The translations under genes and the position numbers were made by a program. Below the pieces are notes generated by a model, which searched no databases, was not told the DNA's origin, and saw nothing but the letters and a program-made list of their open reading frames with translations. 7,200 nucleotides of DNA from positions 1 through 7,200 of the forward strand of contig URYE01000100.1 of NCBI GenBank assembly GCA_900551945.1. The letters are read 5' to 3'. Positions 1 through 7,074 of this stretch are shown here, piece after piece (positions within the stretch are counted from its first letter, which is position 1; every line of letters starts with the position of its first letter). The stretch comes from an uncultured Eubacterium sp. (GTDB taxonomy: Bacteria; Bacillota; Clostridia; Lachnospirales; Lachnospiraceae).

Positions 1-63
1 TATTATAAATAGAATTAACGGTGGAAATGTGTTTTAGATGAAATTTTAAATATAATAAAAAAG

Positions 64-102
64 AAAAAGGAATTGTTGTAAATTTGCGGCAATTCCTTTT
101 TT
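64..102. terminator. Probable bidirectional intrinsic terminator upstream of cas9
   Basis: Bases 64-75 (five A, then GGAATTG) pair perfectly with 90-101 (CAATTCC, then five T), giving a 12-bp stem. The 14-base loop can itself be closed further by G-U and G-C pairs. The stem ends in a T run on the + strand and in a T-rich run when read on the - strand, so it could stop transcription from either side. It probably ends an upstream gene and insulates cas9. This is inferred from structure only. Confidence 0.65.
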
Positions 103-108
103 AGATGG

Positions 109-147
109 TGGTACAATATAGATAAATATTGAAGAAAATATTATAAT
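109..147 (+). promoter_or_regulatory. Candidate cas9 promoter elements
   Basis: Two -10-like boxes lie between the hairpin and cas9. One is TATAAT at 142-147, which would start RNA near 154 and give a leader of about 40 nt. The other is the extended -10 TGGTACAAT at 109-117. Neither has a convincing -35 box at 16-18 bp. The region is so AT-rich that chance matches are likely, so the choice between the two is uncertain. Confidence 0.4.
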
Positions 148-194
148 ATATTAGCAAACTAATAAATTATAAAGTAAAGATGAGGAGGAAAATA

Positions 195-3100
195 ATGGGA
201 TACATTTTTGGAATGGATATTGGAGTAGCATCAGTAGGTGTGGCAGTTATTAATAATCAGACTTTAGAGATTGAAGAAGTGGTTTCAGATTTATTTGAAT
301 CTGCAGATGCAAGTAAAAATGTAGAGAGAAGAAGCGCAAGGCAATCAAGAAGACTGCAGAGAAGAAGAAAAAACAGAGTAAGTGACTTTAATAGGTTATG
401 GATAAAGAGTGGATATGATATACCTGAGGATAATGATGAGAATATTCTATTATTAAGAAATGAAGGAATTAAGAAGGCACTTAGCGAAAAGGAATTATAT
501 TATGTCCTTAGATATATGCTGCAGCATAGGGGGATTTCTTATCTTGAGGATGCTTTAGGCGAGGAAGAAGCAAAAGGAAGTTACCAAAAGGGGATTGCAC
601 TTAATCAGAAAGAATCGGAAAATTTATTGCCTTGTGAGATTCAGCAGGAGAGAATGATAAGATATGGACAATATAGGGGACAATATGAAATTACAGAGGA
701 AGATGGCTCAAAGGTGACATTGAGTAATATATTTACCACAAGTTCATATATAAAAGAACTTAATAAACTCTTTGAGGTTCAGCAAAAACATGGACTTGTG
801 AATGAAGAATTTGTTAATCAATATATGGAAATCTTCAGAAGAAAAAGAAAGTACTATGAAGGACCAGGAAATGAACTTTCAAGGACAGATTATGGAAAAT
901 ATACTACTAAGAAAAATGATGATGGAAAATATATAACTGAAAAAAATATATTCGAAAAACTGATTGGAAAGTGTAGTGTTTATAAGAATGAATTCAGAGC
1001 TGCAGGTGCTTCATATACTGCACAGGAGTTCAACATATTAAATGATTTGAATAATATAACTGTAGATGGTAAAAAGTTATCAAAAGAACAGAAGGTATCT
1101 ATAATAGAAAGTATAAAAAGCGCTAACAGGGTGAGTGTAGAAAAAATAATAGGAGATTGTATAGGGAATAAGAAACCATTTATTGAAGGTGCCAGAATTG
1201 ATAAGAATGGAAAGCATATATACCATTCATTTGAACAATATAATAAAATGCGAAAGGCATTTGAACTAATTAACTTTGATATAGCTGAATTATCAGTAGA
1301 TGAACTGGATGAGATAGGAAGAATACTTACTATTAATACAGAAAAAGAGGGGATAGAGGAGGCTTTTAAAGAAAGCAAAGTATCTCTAACTGAAGAACAG
1401 ATTAATGTATTAGTTGATTTAAGAAGAAAAAATTCACTAGCATTTAATAAGTGGCAGTCGTTATCAGTAAAGGCTATGAGAGAGCTTATACCAGATTTAT
1501 ATGAAAGAAGTGTAAATCAGATGGTATTATTAACCGAAAAAGGTATTTTTAAGGAAAAAGAGAATGAATTTGCTAAGAGTGTATATATTCCAAAGGAAAT
1601 TATAATAAGTGAAATATATAATCCGGTTGTTAAAAGATCTGTTAGTGTTGCACTTGATGCATTAAATGCACTTATTAAGAAGTATGGATATCCAGATGAT
1701 GTTGTAGTAGAGATGCCAAGAGACAAGAATGAGGATGAACAGAAGGATAGAATTAAGAAATTCCAGAAGAACAGAGAGAACGAATTAAAAGAAATAAAAA
1801 ATAAGCTTAAACAAGAATATAATATAGAATTAACGGATGAATATTTCAGAAAACATAAGGGATTGGAATTACAACTGAAATTATGGGTAGAACAGGAAGA
1901 AAAATGTCCTTATTCAGGCAAGTATATTAATATAAATGATTTATTATATCATCACGATATGTTTGAAGTCGATCATATCATACCATTGAGTATATCTTAT
2001 GATGATGGAAGAAATAATAAGGTATTAGTTTACAGAGAGGAGAATCAGAGTAAAAGAAATAATACACCAATGACGTATCTGGCTAATGTTAACAGAGATT
2101 ATGATATGCACGAATTTATGGATTATGTGTTGAAAAATAAAAAGTTCCCACCTAAAAAGAAATCTAATCTGTTATATGGTGAAGATATAACTAAAATAGA
2201 TGTTGTAAAAGGTTTTATAAACAGGAATCTGAATGATACGAGGTATGCATCACGCAGCATATTGAATGCTATACAGCTATATTTTTCAAGCAGGGATTGT
2301 AACACAACAGTAAGAGTTATCAATGGAACGGTCACGCATCAGCTAAGAAACAGATTAAAGTTAGAAAAGGATAGAGATAAATCATATAGCCATCATGCTA
2401 TTGATGCGGCTATTATATGTTATACCCAGTTAGGCTTATTGAAGTTTAAAGAAATACAAAGCAGGTTTATAGATTTTGATAATGAAGTATATAAAGAGGC
2501 AGATATTCAGTCCTGCTATGATGAGAAGTATTATGATGAAGCTTTATTTTCCCAGGTACTTAAGATTAGAAATAATCTTAAAAATGCAGAAGGTGATCCA
2601 CAGACAACGGTAGTAAGCAGAGGAATATATGCTGAAAGTGAGAAGAATAATGGAATAGTTAAGTATCACCATAGGGTTGATAAGAAAGCTAATCGTGGCT
2701 TGAGTAATGCTACTATATATGGAACAAGAAATATCAATAATAAGATATATAAGATTGTAAGCTATGACATAAGAGATAATAAAGATGTAGATTCAATTAG
2801 AAAGATTATAGCTGGAGGAAAACAGGAATATTTTCTAATGTATAAGAATGATCCAAAGACATTTGAGACGCTTATGTCAATATATGAACAATTCAATGAC
2901 GAAAAAAATCCTTTTGTGGCTTTTGAGCAGGAAACGGGTGAAAAGATAAGAAAGTATTCTAAGAAGCACAATGGTCCTGTGATAAAGAAGATAAAATATG
3001 CAGATAGCGAAGTTGGTTCATGCATAGATATATCTGCTAATTACGGATATAACAAAGATGACAAAAAGGTAATAATGGACACATTAAAGCCTTACAGGGC

Positions 3101-3539
3101 TGATTTGTATTATAATAGGAGAAATAATAATTACAGAATAATAGGAGTAAAATATGCAGATTTTAAGTTTGTCAAAGGAAGATATATATTAGATGAGGCA
3201 TCCTACGAAGATATTCTTGTTAAGGAAGAAATACTTAAATCAGGTATGAAAATAACAGATTTAGAAAGTGAAGGATATGAGTTTAGATTATCTTTTTATA
3301 AAAATGACATTATTCAGTATGAGAAAGATGGAGATGTTTATAAAGAAAGATTTTTGTCCAGAACAATGCCTAAACAGAAGAATTACATAGAAACAAAACC
3401 AATAGTGGCAGCGAAGTATTTGAAACCACAGAATTTAATAGGACTTACAAAGGCTGATAATATAGGAAAAATATATACTGATATTCTTGGAAATGAGAAA
3501 ATTGTATACAAAGAAAGATTTAAATTAAGTATTGATTAG
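195..3539 (+). CDS. cas9: Compact type II-A Cas9, RNA-guided DNA endonuclease
   Basis: Cas9 cuts DNA matched to the crRNA spacer, using HNH for the target strand and RuvC for the other. The start is ATG 195 because GAGGAGG (182-188) lies 6 nt before it; the in-frame ATG at 180 overlaps this site. The protein is 1114 aa. Visible parts: RuvC-I with FGMDIG, D8; an arginine-rich bridge helix at about 43-61 (RRSARQSRRLQRRRKNR); a long REC region to about 470; RuvC-II VVVEMPRDKN, E506; HNH with CPYSG at 571-575, FEVDHIIP (D593, H594) and EENQSKRNNTP (N617); RuvC-III SHHAIDAA, H734 and D737; then WED and PAM-interacting regions. All catalytic residues are present, so it looks active. It is much shorter than S. 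pyogenes Cas9 (1368 aa) and near S. aureus Cas9 (1053 aa). It shares the C-terminal TDILGN with the latter and, from memory, long stretches with Eubacterium ventriosum Cas9. Confidence 0.98.
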   Translation: MGYIFGMDIGVASVGVAVINNQTLEIEEVVSDLFESADASKNVERRSARQSRRLQRRRKNRVSDFNRLWIKSGYDIPEDNDENILLLRNEGIKKALSEKELYYVLRYMLQHRGISYLEDALGEEEAKGSYQKGIALNQKESENLLPCEIQQERMIRYGQYRGQYEITEEDGSKVTLSNIFTTSSYIKELNKLFEVQQKHGLVNEEFVNQYMEIFRRKRKYYEGPGNELSRTDYGKYTTKKNDDGKYITEKNIFEKLIGKCSVYKNEFRAAGASYTAQEFNILNDLNNITVDGKKLSKEQKVSIIESIKSANRVSVEKIIGDCIGNKKPFIEGARIDKNGKHIYHSFEQYNKMRKAFELINFDIAELSVDELDEIGRILTINTEKEGIEEAFKESKVSLTEEQINVLVDLRRKNSLAFNKWQSLSVKAMRELIPDLYERSVNQMVLLTEKGIFKEKENEFAKSVYIPKEIIISEIYNPVVKRSVSVALDALNALIKKYGYPDDVVVEMPRDKNEDEQKDRIKKFQKNRENELKEIKNKLKQEYNIELTDEYFRKHKGLELQLKLWVEQEEKCPYSGKYININDLLYHHDMFEVDHIIPLSISYDDGRNNKVLVYREENQSKRNNTPMTYLANVNRDYDMHEFMDYVLKNKKFPPKKKSNLLYGEDITKIDVVKGFINRNLNDTRYASRSILNAIQLYFSSRDCNTTVRVINGTVTHQLRNRLKLEKDRDKSYSHHAIDAAIICYTQLGLLKFKEIQSRFIDFDNEVYKEADIQSCYDEKYYDEALFSQVLKIRNNLKNAEGDPQTTVVSRGIYAESEKNNGIVKYHHRVDKKANRGLSNATIYGTRNINNKIYKIVSYDIRDNKDVDSIRKIIAGGKQEYFLMYKNDPKTFETLMSIYEQFNDEKNPFVAFEQETGEKIRKYSKKHNGPVIKKIKYADSEVGSCIDISANYGYNKDDKKVIMDTLKPYRADLYYNRRNNNYRIIGVKYADFKFVKGRYILDEASYEDILVKEEILKSGMKITDLESEGYEFRLSFYKNDIIQYEKDGDVYKERFLSRTMPKQKNYIETKPIVAAKYLKPQNLIGLTKADNIGKIYTDILGNEKIVYKERFKLSID

Positions 3540-3563
3540 CAGGTGGCAATGTGATATTATAAT
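3536..3563 (+). promoter_or_regulatory. Putative tracrRNA promoter
   Basis: A perfect TATAAT stands at 3558-3563, with TTAGCA at 3536-3541 as a weak -35 (4 of 6 consensus bases) and a 16-bp spacer. The -35 overlaps the cas9 stop codon (3537-3539). A start about 7 nt after the -10 falls near 3570, where the anti-repeat begins (3569). This agreement between two independent signals supports the call. Confidence 0.6.
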
Positions 3564-3568
3564 AGTAG

Positions 3569-3652
3569 GTTTGTGATGACTCAATTTTTTCAGACCTACT
3601 AAAATAAGGCTTTATGCCGAAATCAGAGACACCTGAGGGTGTCTCTTTTTTT
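3569..3652 (+). ncRNA. tracrRNA
   Basis: The tracrRNA pairs with the repeat part of pre-crRNA, makes the duplex cut by RNase III, and binds Cas9. The anti-repeat is 3569-3604. Its 3597-3604 (TACTAAAA) pairs with repeat bases 2-9, and 3573-3593 pairs with repeat bases 11-31, including three G-U wobbles. Repeat base C10 faces tracr bases 3594-3596 (ACC) as a 1x3 internal loop. Beyond that, 3569-3572 can pair with the repeat's 3' end if one A bulges. The tail holds a small hairpin, GGC-TTTAT-GCC (3608-3618), in an AAGGC...GCCG setting like that of S. aureus tracrRNA, and then a terminator hairpin. It is about 83 nt from the predicted start and lies between cas9 and cas1 on the same strand. The exact ends are inferred. 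Confidence 0.93.
3625..3652 (+). terminator. Intrinsic terminator at the tracrRNA 3' end
   Basis: AGAGACACC (3625-3633) pairs perfectly with GGTGTCTCT (3638-3646) across the loop TGAG. The T run continues to 3652. This 9-bp stem is the 3' hairpin of the tracrRNA. It would also stop transcripts that read out of cas9, so cas1-cas2-csn2 need read-through or another promoter. Confidence 0.88.
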
Positions 3653-3682
3653 GTATATAAAAGTTTCTGAAAGAGGATGAGC

Positions 3683-4591
3683 ATGGGATATAAGGTGGTT
3701 TTAGTAGAGAATGATGTAAATATGAGCATCAGGCTTAATAATGTAATAATCAATAGAGATGGGCATGATATATGGGTATCGGTAGACGATATATCAGTAT
3801 TGGTTATAGATAATATGAAGGTAAATATAACAGCTAGGATGTTATCGTATCTTGCAGAGCATAATGTGGGCATTATATTGTGTGATGCAAAGCATCTGCC
3901 AATAGGGTATTATGGAGATTATGATAATCATAGTCATATAACTAAGATATTAGGATACCAGGTGGAGTATACCAAAGAGGCCTATGATGAATTATGGAAA
4001 ACGATAGTTGCAGCTAAATTGTTGAATCAGAAGAAAGTACTGATCAGATTAGGAAGAAGGATAGAAATAATCAAGAAAATAGAAGATTTCTGTGCGGATA
4101 TAAAAGCAGGAGATACATCTAATAGAGAAGCACATGGTGCTAAAGTGTATTTTAATGAATTAATGGGGACAAGTTTTTCAAGAGGCAATGAAAATATACT
4201 TCTGAATGCCGGACTTGATTATGGATATACAATTATCCGTTCATATATAGCCAGACTGTGTGTTGGATATGGACTTAATTGTCAGATAGGAATACATCAT
4301 AAGAATGAATATAACAGGTTTAATCTTGTTGATGACTTAATGGAGCCGGTAAGACCATTCGTAGATTTATATGTGTATCATCTTTTAGAAAATGAAGAAT
4401 TTTTTAAAATAGATCATAGACATAAAATAATTAATATTGTCAATCATAAAGTCATGTATAGAAATAAAAGAATGTATATGGGTAATATGTTGGAAGAATA
4501 TGTTATGCTTTATGCGAAAGGTTTGAAAGATGGCACGGAACTTATATTTCCCGATATTGATGGATATGAGGGGGATAGAGATGAGGTATGA
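3683..4591 (+). CDS. cas1: Cas1, CRISPR integrase (type II-A)
   Basis: Cas1 forms a complex with Cas2 that inserts new spacers at the leader end of the array by a transesterification reaction. ATG 3683 is preferred over ATG 3677: AGAGG (3672-3676) lies 6 nt before 3683 but touches 3677, and the protein then begins MGYKVVLV, like other type II-A Cas1 proteins. It is 302 aa. An N-terminal beta domain spans about 1-80. The alpha-helical catalytic domain has the expected metal ligands: E149 in TSNREAHGAKVYFN, H206 in IGIHHKNEYNRFN, and E221 in DDLMEPVRPFVD. The NAGLDYGYT segment (175-183) is also typical. Nothing is missing. It lies just after the tracrRNA terminator and overlaps cas2 by 11 nt, which suggests coupled translation. 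Confidence 0.97.
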   Translation: MGYKVVLVENDVNMSIRLNNVIINRDGHDIWVSVDDISVLVIDNMKVNITARMLSYLAEHNVGIILCDAKHLPIGYYGDYDNHSHITKILGYQVEYTKEAYDELWKTIVAAKLLNQKKVLIRLGRRIEIIKKIEDFCADIKAGDTSNREAHGAKVYFNELMGTSFSRGNENILLNAGLDYGYTIIRSYIARLCVGYGLNCQIGIHHKNEYNRFNLVDDLMEPVRPFVDLYVYHLLENEEFFKIDHRHKIINIVNHKVMYRNKRMYMGNMLEEYVMLYAKGLKDGTELIFPDIDGYEGDRDEV

Positions 4592-4904
4592 TGTAATGCG
4601 ACTTTTATGCATGTTTGATTTACCAGTAGAAACAGATAGAGAAAAAAAGGAGTATCGCTATTTTAGAAAGAAGCTGGTAACAGAAGGGTTTGTGATGCTG
4701 CAATATTCAGTTTATATAAGAACCTGTCCTAATAGGCAGTATTCCGAAAGATTGCAGAAAAGATTGGAAAAGAATCTTCCAGTTAATGGGAATATAAGAT
4801 TGTTGGAGATAACAGAAAAACAATATGAGGATATGAAGATATTAGTTGGAACTAAAAGTCTGAATGAAAAGATAGCAGGAGATGAAAGATTTATAATAAT
4901 ATGA
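4581..4904 (+). CDS. cas2: Cas2, subunit of the spacer integration complex
   Basis: Cas2 dimers bridge two Cas1 dimers in the spacer integration complex; their own nuclease activity is generally not needed for that. ATG 4581 is chosen because GAGGGGG (4568-4574) lies 6 nt before it and the product begins MRYDVMRLLCMFDLP, matching the usual type II Cas2 start. A longer reading from 4530 would run far into cas1. The protein is 107 aa with a ferredoxin-like pattern: a first strand ending in D13 (MFDLP), a basic helix (KKEYRYFRKKL), then EGFVMLQYSVYIR and the strand GNIRLLEITEKQ. The start overlaps the end of cas1 by 11 nt and the stop overlaps the csn2 start in ATGA, so the three adaptation genes form one translational unit. 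Confidence 0.96.
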   Translation: MRYDVMRLLCMFDLPVETDREKKEYRYFRKKLVTEGFVMLQYSVYIRTCPNRQYSERLQKRLEKNLPVNGNIRLLEITEKQYEDMKILVGTKSLNEKIAGDERFIII

Positions 4905-5881
4905 TTATATCGGTAAAAAATGATAATATTTCTTTAGAACCAATAACGCAGGTCTGTGGTACGAATATAAAAAGAAAAAATGCAATAATAAACAATATTG
5001 TAAAATATTTTTCGGGTAGTAAATATGCAGAGTACGATGAAATGCAGGCATATGATATAAGAATAGATGATAAAGTTGTTGGAAGAAAATATTTTAATGT
5101 ATATAGAATAAAGAGTAAGGAAGATTTGGTTTGTGGAATAGAAATATCTAAGACAAGCCTTATGAGAAAGTATCTGGATTATATTAATACGCAATATGAT
5201 AACCAGATAGTGTATGAGAATATTGTAAATGAATATATGAAAATATTTAAACATATTAATGATGAAATGGAAAAATCTGATATTAATCTTTATATGGATT
5301 TTTTAGAAGAAAAAATAAATGATATATGCCAGATTGCTGTAACTAAAAGTAATGATTATGATTATATTGAAAATATGAGTAATATAGAATTATATAAAGA
5401 GTACATGCACGTATTGAAAGCTTTTTATATAGATAATCCTGAAAAGATATTACTTATATTAGAAAATGTTGATCACATGCTGGATAGAAATGAGTATAAA
5501 GAATTAATTCAGGAATTGGATTGTTTAACTAATGAATTAGATATAAATATAATATCAACTATGAGTATAGATGGATATGTAGTTATAAATGATTATTGTT
5601 CAACTGGAATAAATATAATAAATGACGAGAATTATGTATTACCAGAATTGGCAGATATGGAAAAGTTTTTTTATAATAATTATCCGTGTACATATAATCT
5701 TAATAGGAAAAATATGATATTATGGTTAGAAAAAATAGTTAATTATATAGGTTGTGAATTATATACTCCAATAGATAGAGAATATGTTTTTCTGAAGTTG
5801 TTAAATGAGTCTATAGGTATGCATTTTGAAAAATATAATATGAAAAATAATTTGGAAAATGCTTTTATGCAGACAGTATAA
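4901..5881 (+). CDS. csn2: Csn2, long form (Csn2-St type), adaptation protein
   Basis: Csn2 proteins form tetrameric rings that bind DNA ends and take part in spacer acquisition with Cas1, Cas2 and Cas9. This one is 326 aa, well above the about 220 aa of the S. pyogenes form and near the long form known from Streptococcus thermophilus (Stu0660, about 350 aa). ITQVCGTNIKRKNAIINNIVKYF (15-37 by position) sits where the ATPase P-loop would be but lacks GxxxxGKS/T. LLILENVDHML (184-194) resembles a Walker B strand, and INIISTMSIDGYVV (215-228) resembles the following strand. This fits an ATPase-like fold that has lost the nucleotide site. The helical part at about 84-175 is acidic and basic in turn. 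It has the most AT-rich coding of the four genes. A purine-rich AGGAGA (4877-4882) lies 18 nt upstream, too far to be ideal, so translation is probably coupled to cas2. Assignment rests on position, length and weak motifs. Confidence 0.85.
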   Translation: MIISVKNDNISLEPITQVCGTNIKRKNAIINNIVKYFSGSKYAEYDEMQAYDIRIDDKVVGRKYFNVYRIKSKEDLVCGIEISKTSLMRKYLDYINTQYDNQIVYENIVNEYMKIFKHINDEMEKSDINLYMDFLEEKINDICQIAVTKSNDYDYIENMSNIELYKEYMHVLKAFYIDNPEKILLILENVDHMLDRNEYKELIQELDCLTNELDINIISTMSIDGYVVINDYCSTGINIINDENYVLPELADMEKFFYNNYPCTYNLNRKNMILWLEKIVNYIGCELYTPIDREYVFLKLLNESIGMHFEKYNMKNNLENAFMQTV

Positions 5882-5950
5882 ATGCTATAATATACTAGGT
5901 GGTGATAATATGTTAAAAGAATTTTTGCTTTTGAAAAGATATGATTTGAG
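5882..5950 (+). promoter_or_regulatory. CRISPR leader with ATTTGAG anchor
   Basis: The 69 bp between the csn2 stop and the first repeat form the leader. Its last seven bases (5944-5950) are ATTTGAG. This is the leader-end sequence known from one group of type II-A systems, such as S. thermophilus, where it fixes the integration site next to the first repeat. The side is confirmed by the degenerate repeats lying at the other end of the array. The leader also holds the extended -10 box and a short ORF described separately. Confidence 0.85.
5883..5891 (+). promoter_or_regulatory. Putative pre-crRNA promoter (extended -10)
   Basis: TGCTATAAT is a perfect extended -10 box just after the csn2 stop. 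The -35 position (5863-5868, TTTTAT) is poor, but extended -10 promoters can do without it. Transcription would start near 5898, about 53 nt before the first repeat. This is inferred from sequence only. Confidence 0.5.
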
Positions 5951-5957
5951 GTTTTAG
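5910..5957 (+). CDS. Possible 15-aa leader ORF
   Basis: ATG 5910 opens MLKEFLLLKRYDLRF and stops at TAG 5955-5957, which lies inside the first repeat (GTTTTAG). AGGTGG (5897-5902) stands 7 nt before the ATG, a fair ribosome binding site. No known product fits. It may be chance in AT-rich DNA, and the predicted RNA start near 5898 would cut into the binding site. Confidence that it is translated is low. Confidence 0.2.
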   Translation: MLKEFLLLKRYDLRF

Positions 5958-7006
5958 TACCTGGAAGAATTGAGTCATCATAAAACTTGCCCCTGACCGA
6001 AATGTAACATCAGGATGGTTTTAGTACCTGGAAGAATTGAGTCATCATAAAACTTTAATGGACGAAATATCTTATAGATGTTTGTTTTAGTACCTGGAAG
6101 AATTGAGTCATCATAAAACTTATACTGGCATTATATTTTGGGAGGAAAGTTTTAGTACCTGGAAGAATTGAGTCATCATAAAACATTGCAAGCTGTTCAT
6201 CAGAAGTTGTTGTCGTTTTAGTACCTGGAAGAATTGAGTCATCATAAAACAGCGCTATGCGACACAGTAACAGTACGTATGTTTTAGTACCTGGAAGAAT
6301 TGAGTCATCATAAAACAAGATGTTTATGTCTTTCTGCGTATCTTACGTTTTAGTACCTGGAAGAATTGAGTCATCATAAAACTTCTGTGCCGAGTGAGTA
6401 CATGGATATTATGTTTTAGTACCTGGAAGAATTGAGTCATCATAAAACAGTGCATCAATATTAAGCTTCGCAACTATGGTTTTAGTACCTGGAAGAATTG
6501 AGTCATCATAAAACCAACGAAAGCGACATGTTGCGTGTGTTAATGTTTTAGTACCTGGAAGAATTGAGTCATCATAAAACCATTATATGAAGAAAAACGT
6601 ATACTTACCCGTTTTAGTACCTGGAAGAATTGAGTCATCATAAAACCAACTGTAACTTCGTTTTTTACTGTTTTATGTTTTAGTACCTGGAAGAATTGAG
6701 TCATCATAAAACTAAAAGATAAACCTGGCATTATAAGGCATAGTTTTAGTACCTGGAAGAATTGAGTCATCATAAAACAGGAATTAATGATGAACGATTT
6801 ATTCACAAGTTTTAGTACCTGGAAGAATTGAGTCATCATAAAACTCGAATGAAATCCATTGAAGCAAACGCCTGGTTTTAGTACCTGGAAGAATTGAGTC
6901 ATCATAAAACGGGGTTCGCATGACGGACTTGGAAATTATTGTTTTAGTACCTGGAAGAATTGAGTCATCATAAAACTTACTATTGGCATAACCTTTGAAA
7001 GAATTG

Positions 7007-7042
7007 GTTTTAGTACCTGGAAGAATTGAGTCATCATGGAAT
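7007..7042 (+). repeat. Penultimate repeat with altered 3' end
   Basis: The first 31 bases are identical to the other repeats, but the last part reads TGGAAT in place of TAAAAC. The 5' part that pairs with tracrRNA in mature crRNA is intact, so spacer 16, which precedes it, can still be used. The change breaks the inverted ends. Confidence 0.9.
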
Positions 7043-7074
7043 TCAGATATATGAGTGCAAACATTGACTAAACT

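Noticed and set aside
2..37. Possible last 11 codons of an upstream gene, ending TAG at 35-37
   Set aside because: The frame (IINRINGGNVF) is too short to judge. The hairpin at 64-102 makes an upstream gene end plausible, but no gene can be named.
31..45. GTTTTAG match to the repeat start upstream of cas9
   Set aside because: Only seven bases match and the following sequence does not resemble the repeat, so chance in AT-rich DNA is enough.
180..194. Alternative cas9 start at ATG 180
   Set aside because: The ribosome binding site GAGGAGG overlaps this codon, and related Cas9 proteins begin at MGY, matching ATG 195.
980..3025. Several 69-132 codon frames on the - strand inside cas9
   Set aside because: They are antisense to a gene with intact motifs over its full length and have no family features of their own.
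3520..3873. Open frame of 117 codons on the - strand
   Set aside because: It runs antisense through the tracrRNA, its terminator and the start of cas1, with no recognisable domain.
4385..5254. Hydrophobic - strand frames opposite cas1, cas2 and csn2
   Set aside because: Their membrane-like look comes from the reverse complement of AT-rich, Lys/Asn-rich coding DNA.
6055..6905. Open frames on the - strand with a periodic MMTQFFQVLK peptide
   Set aside because: They are read-throughs of the CRISPR repeats. The peptide is the reverse translation of the 36-bp repeat, and the intervening residues are spacers.
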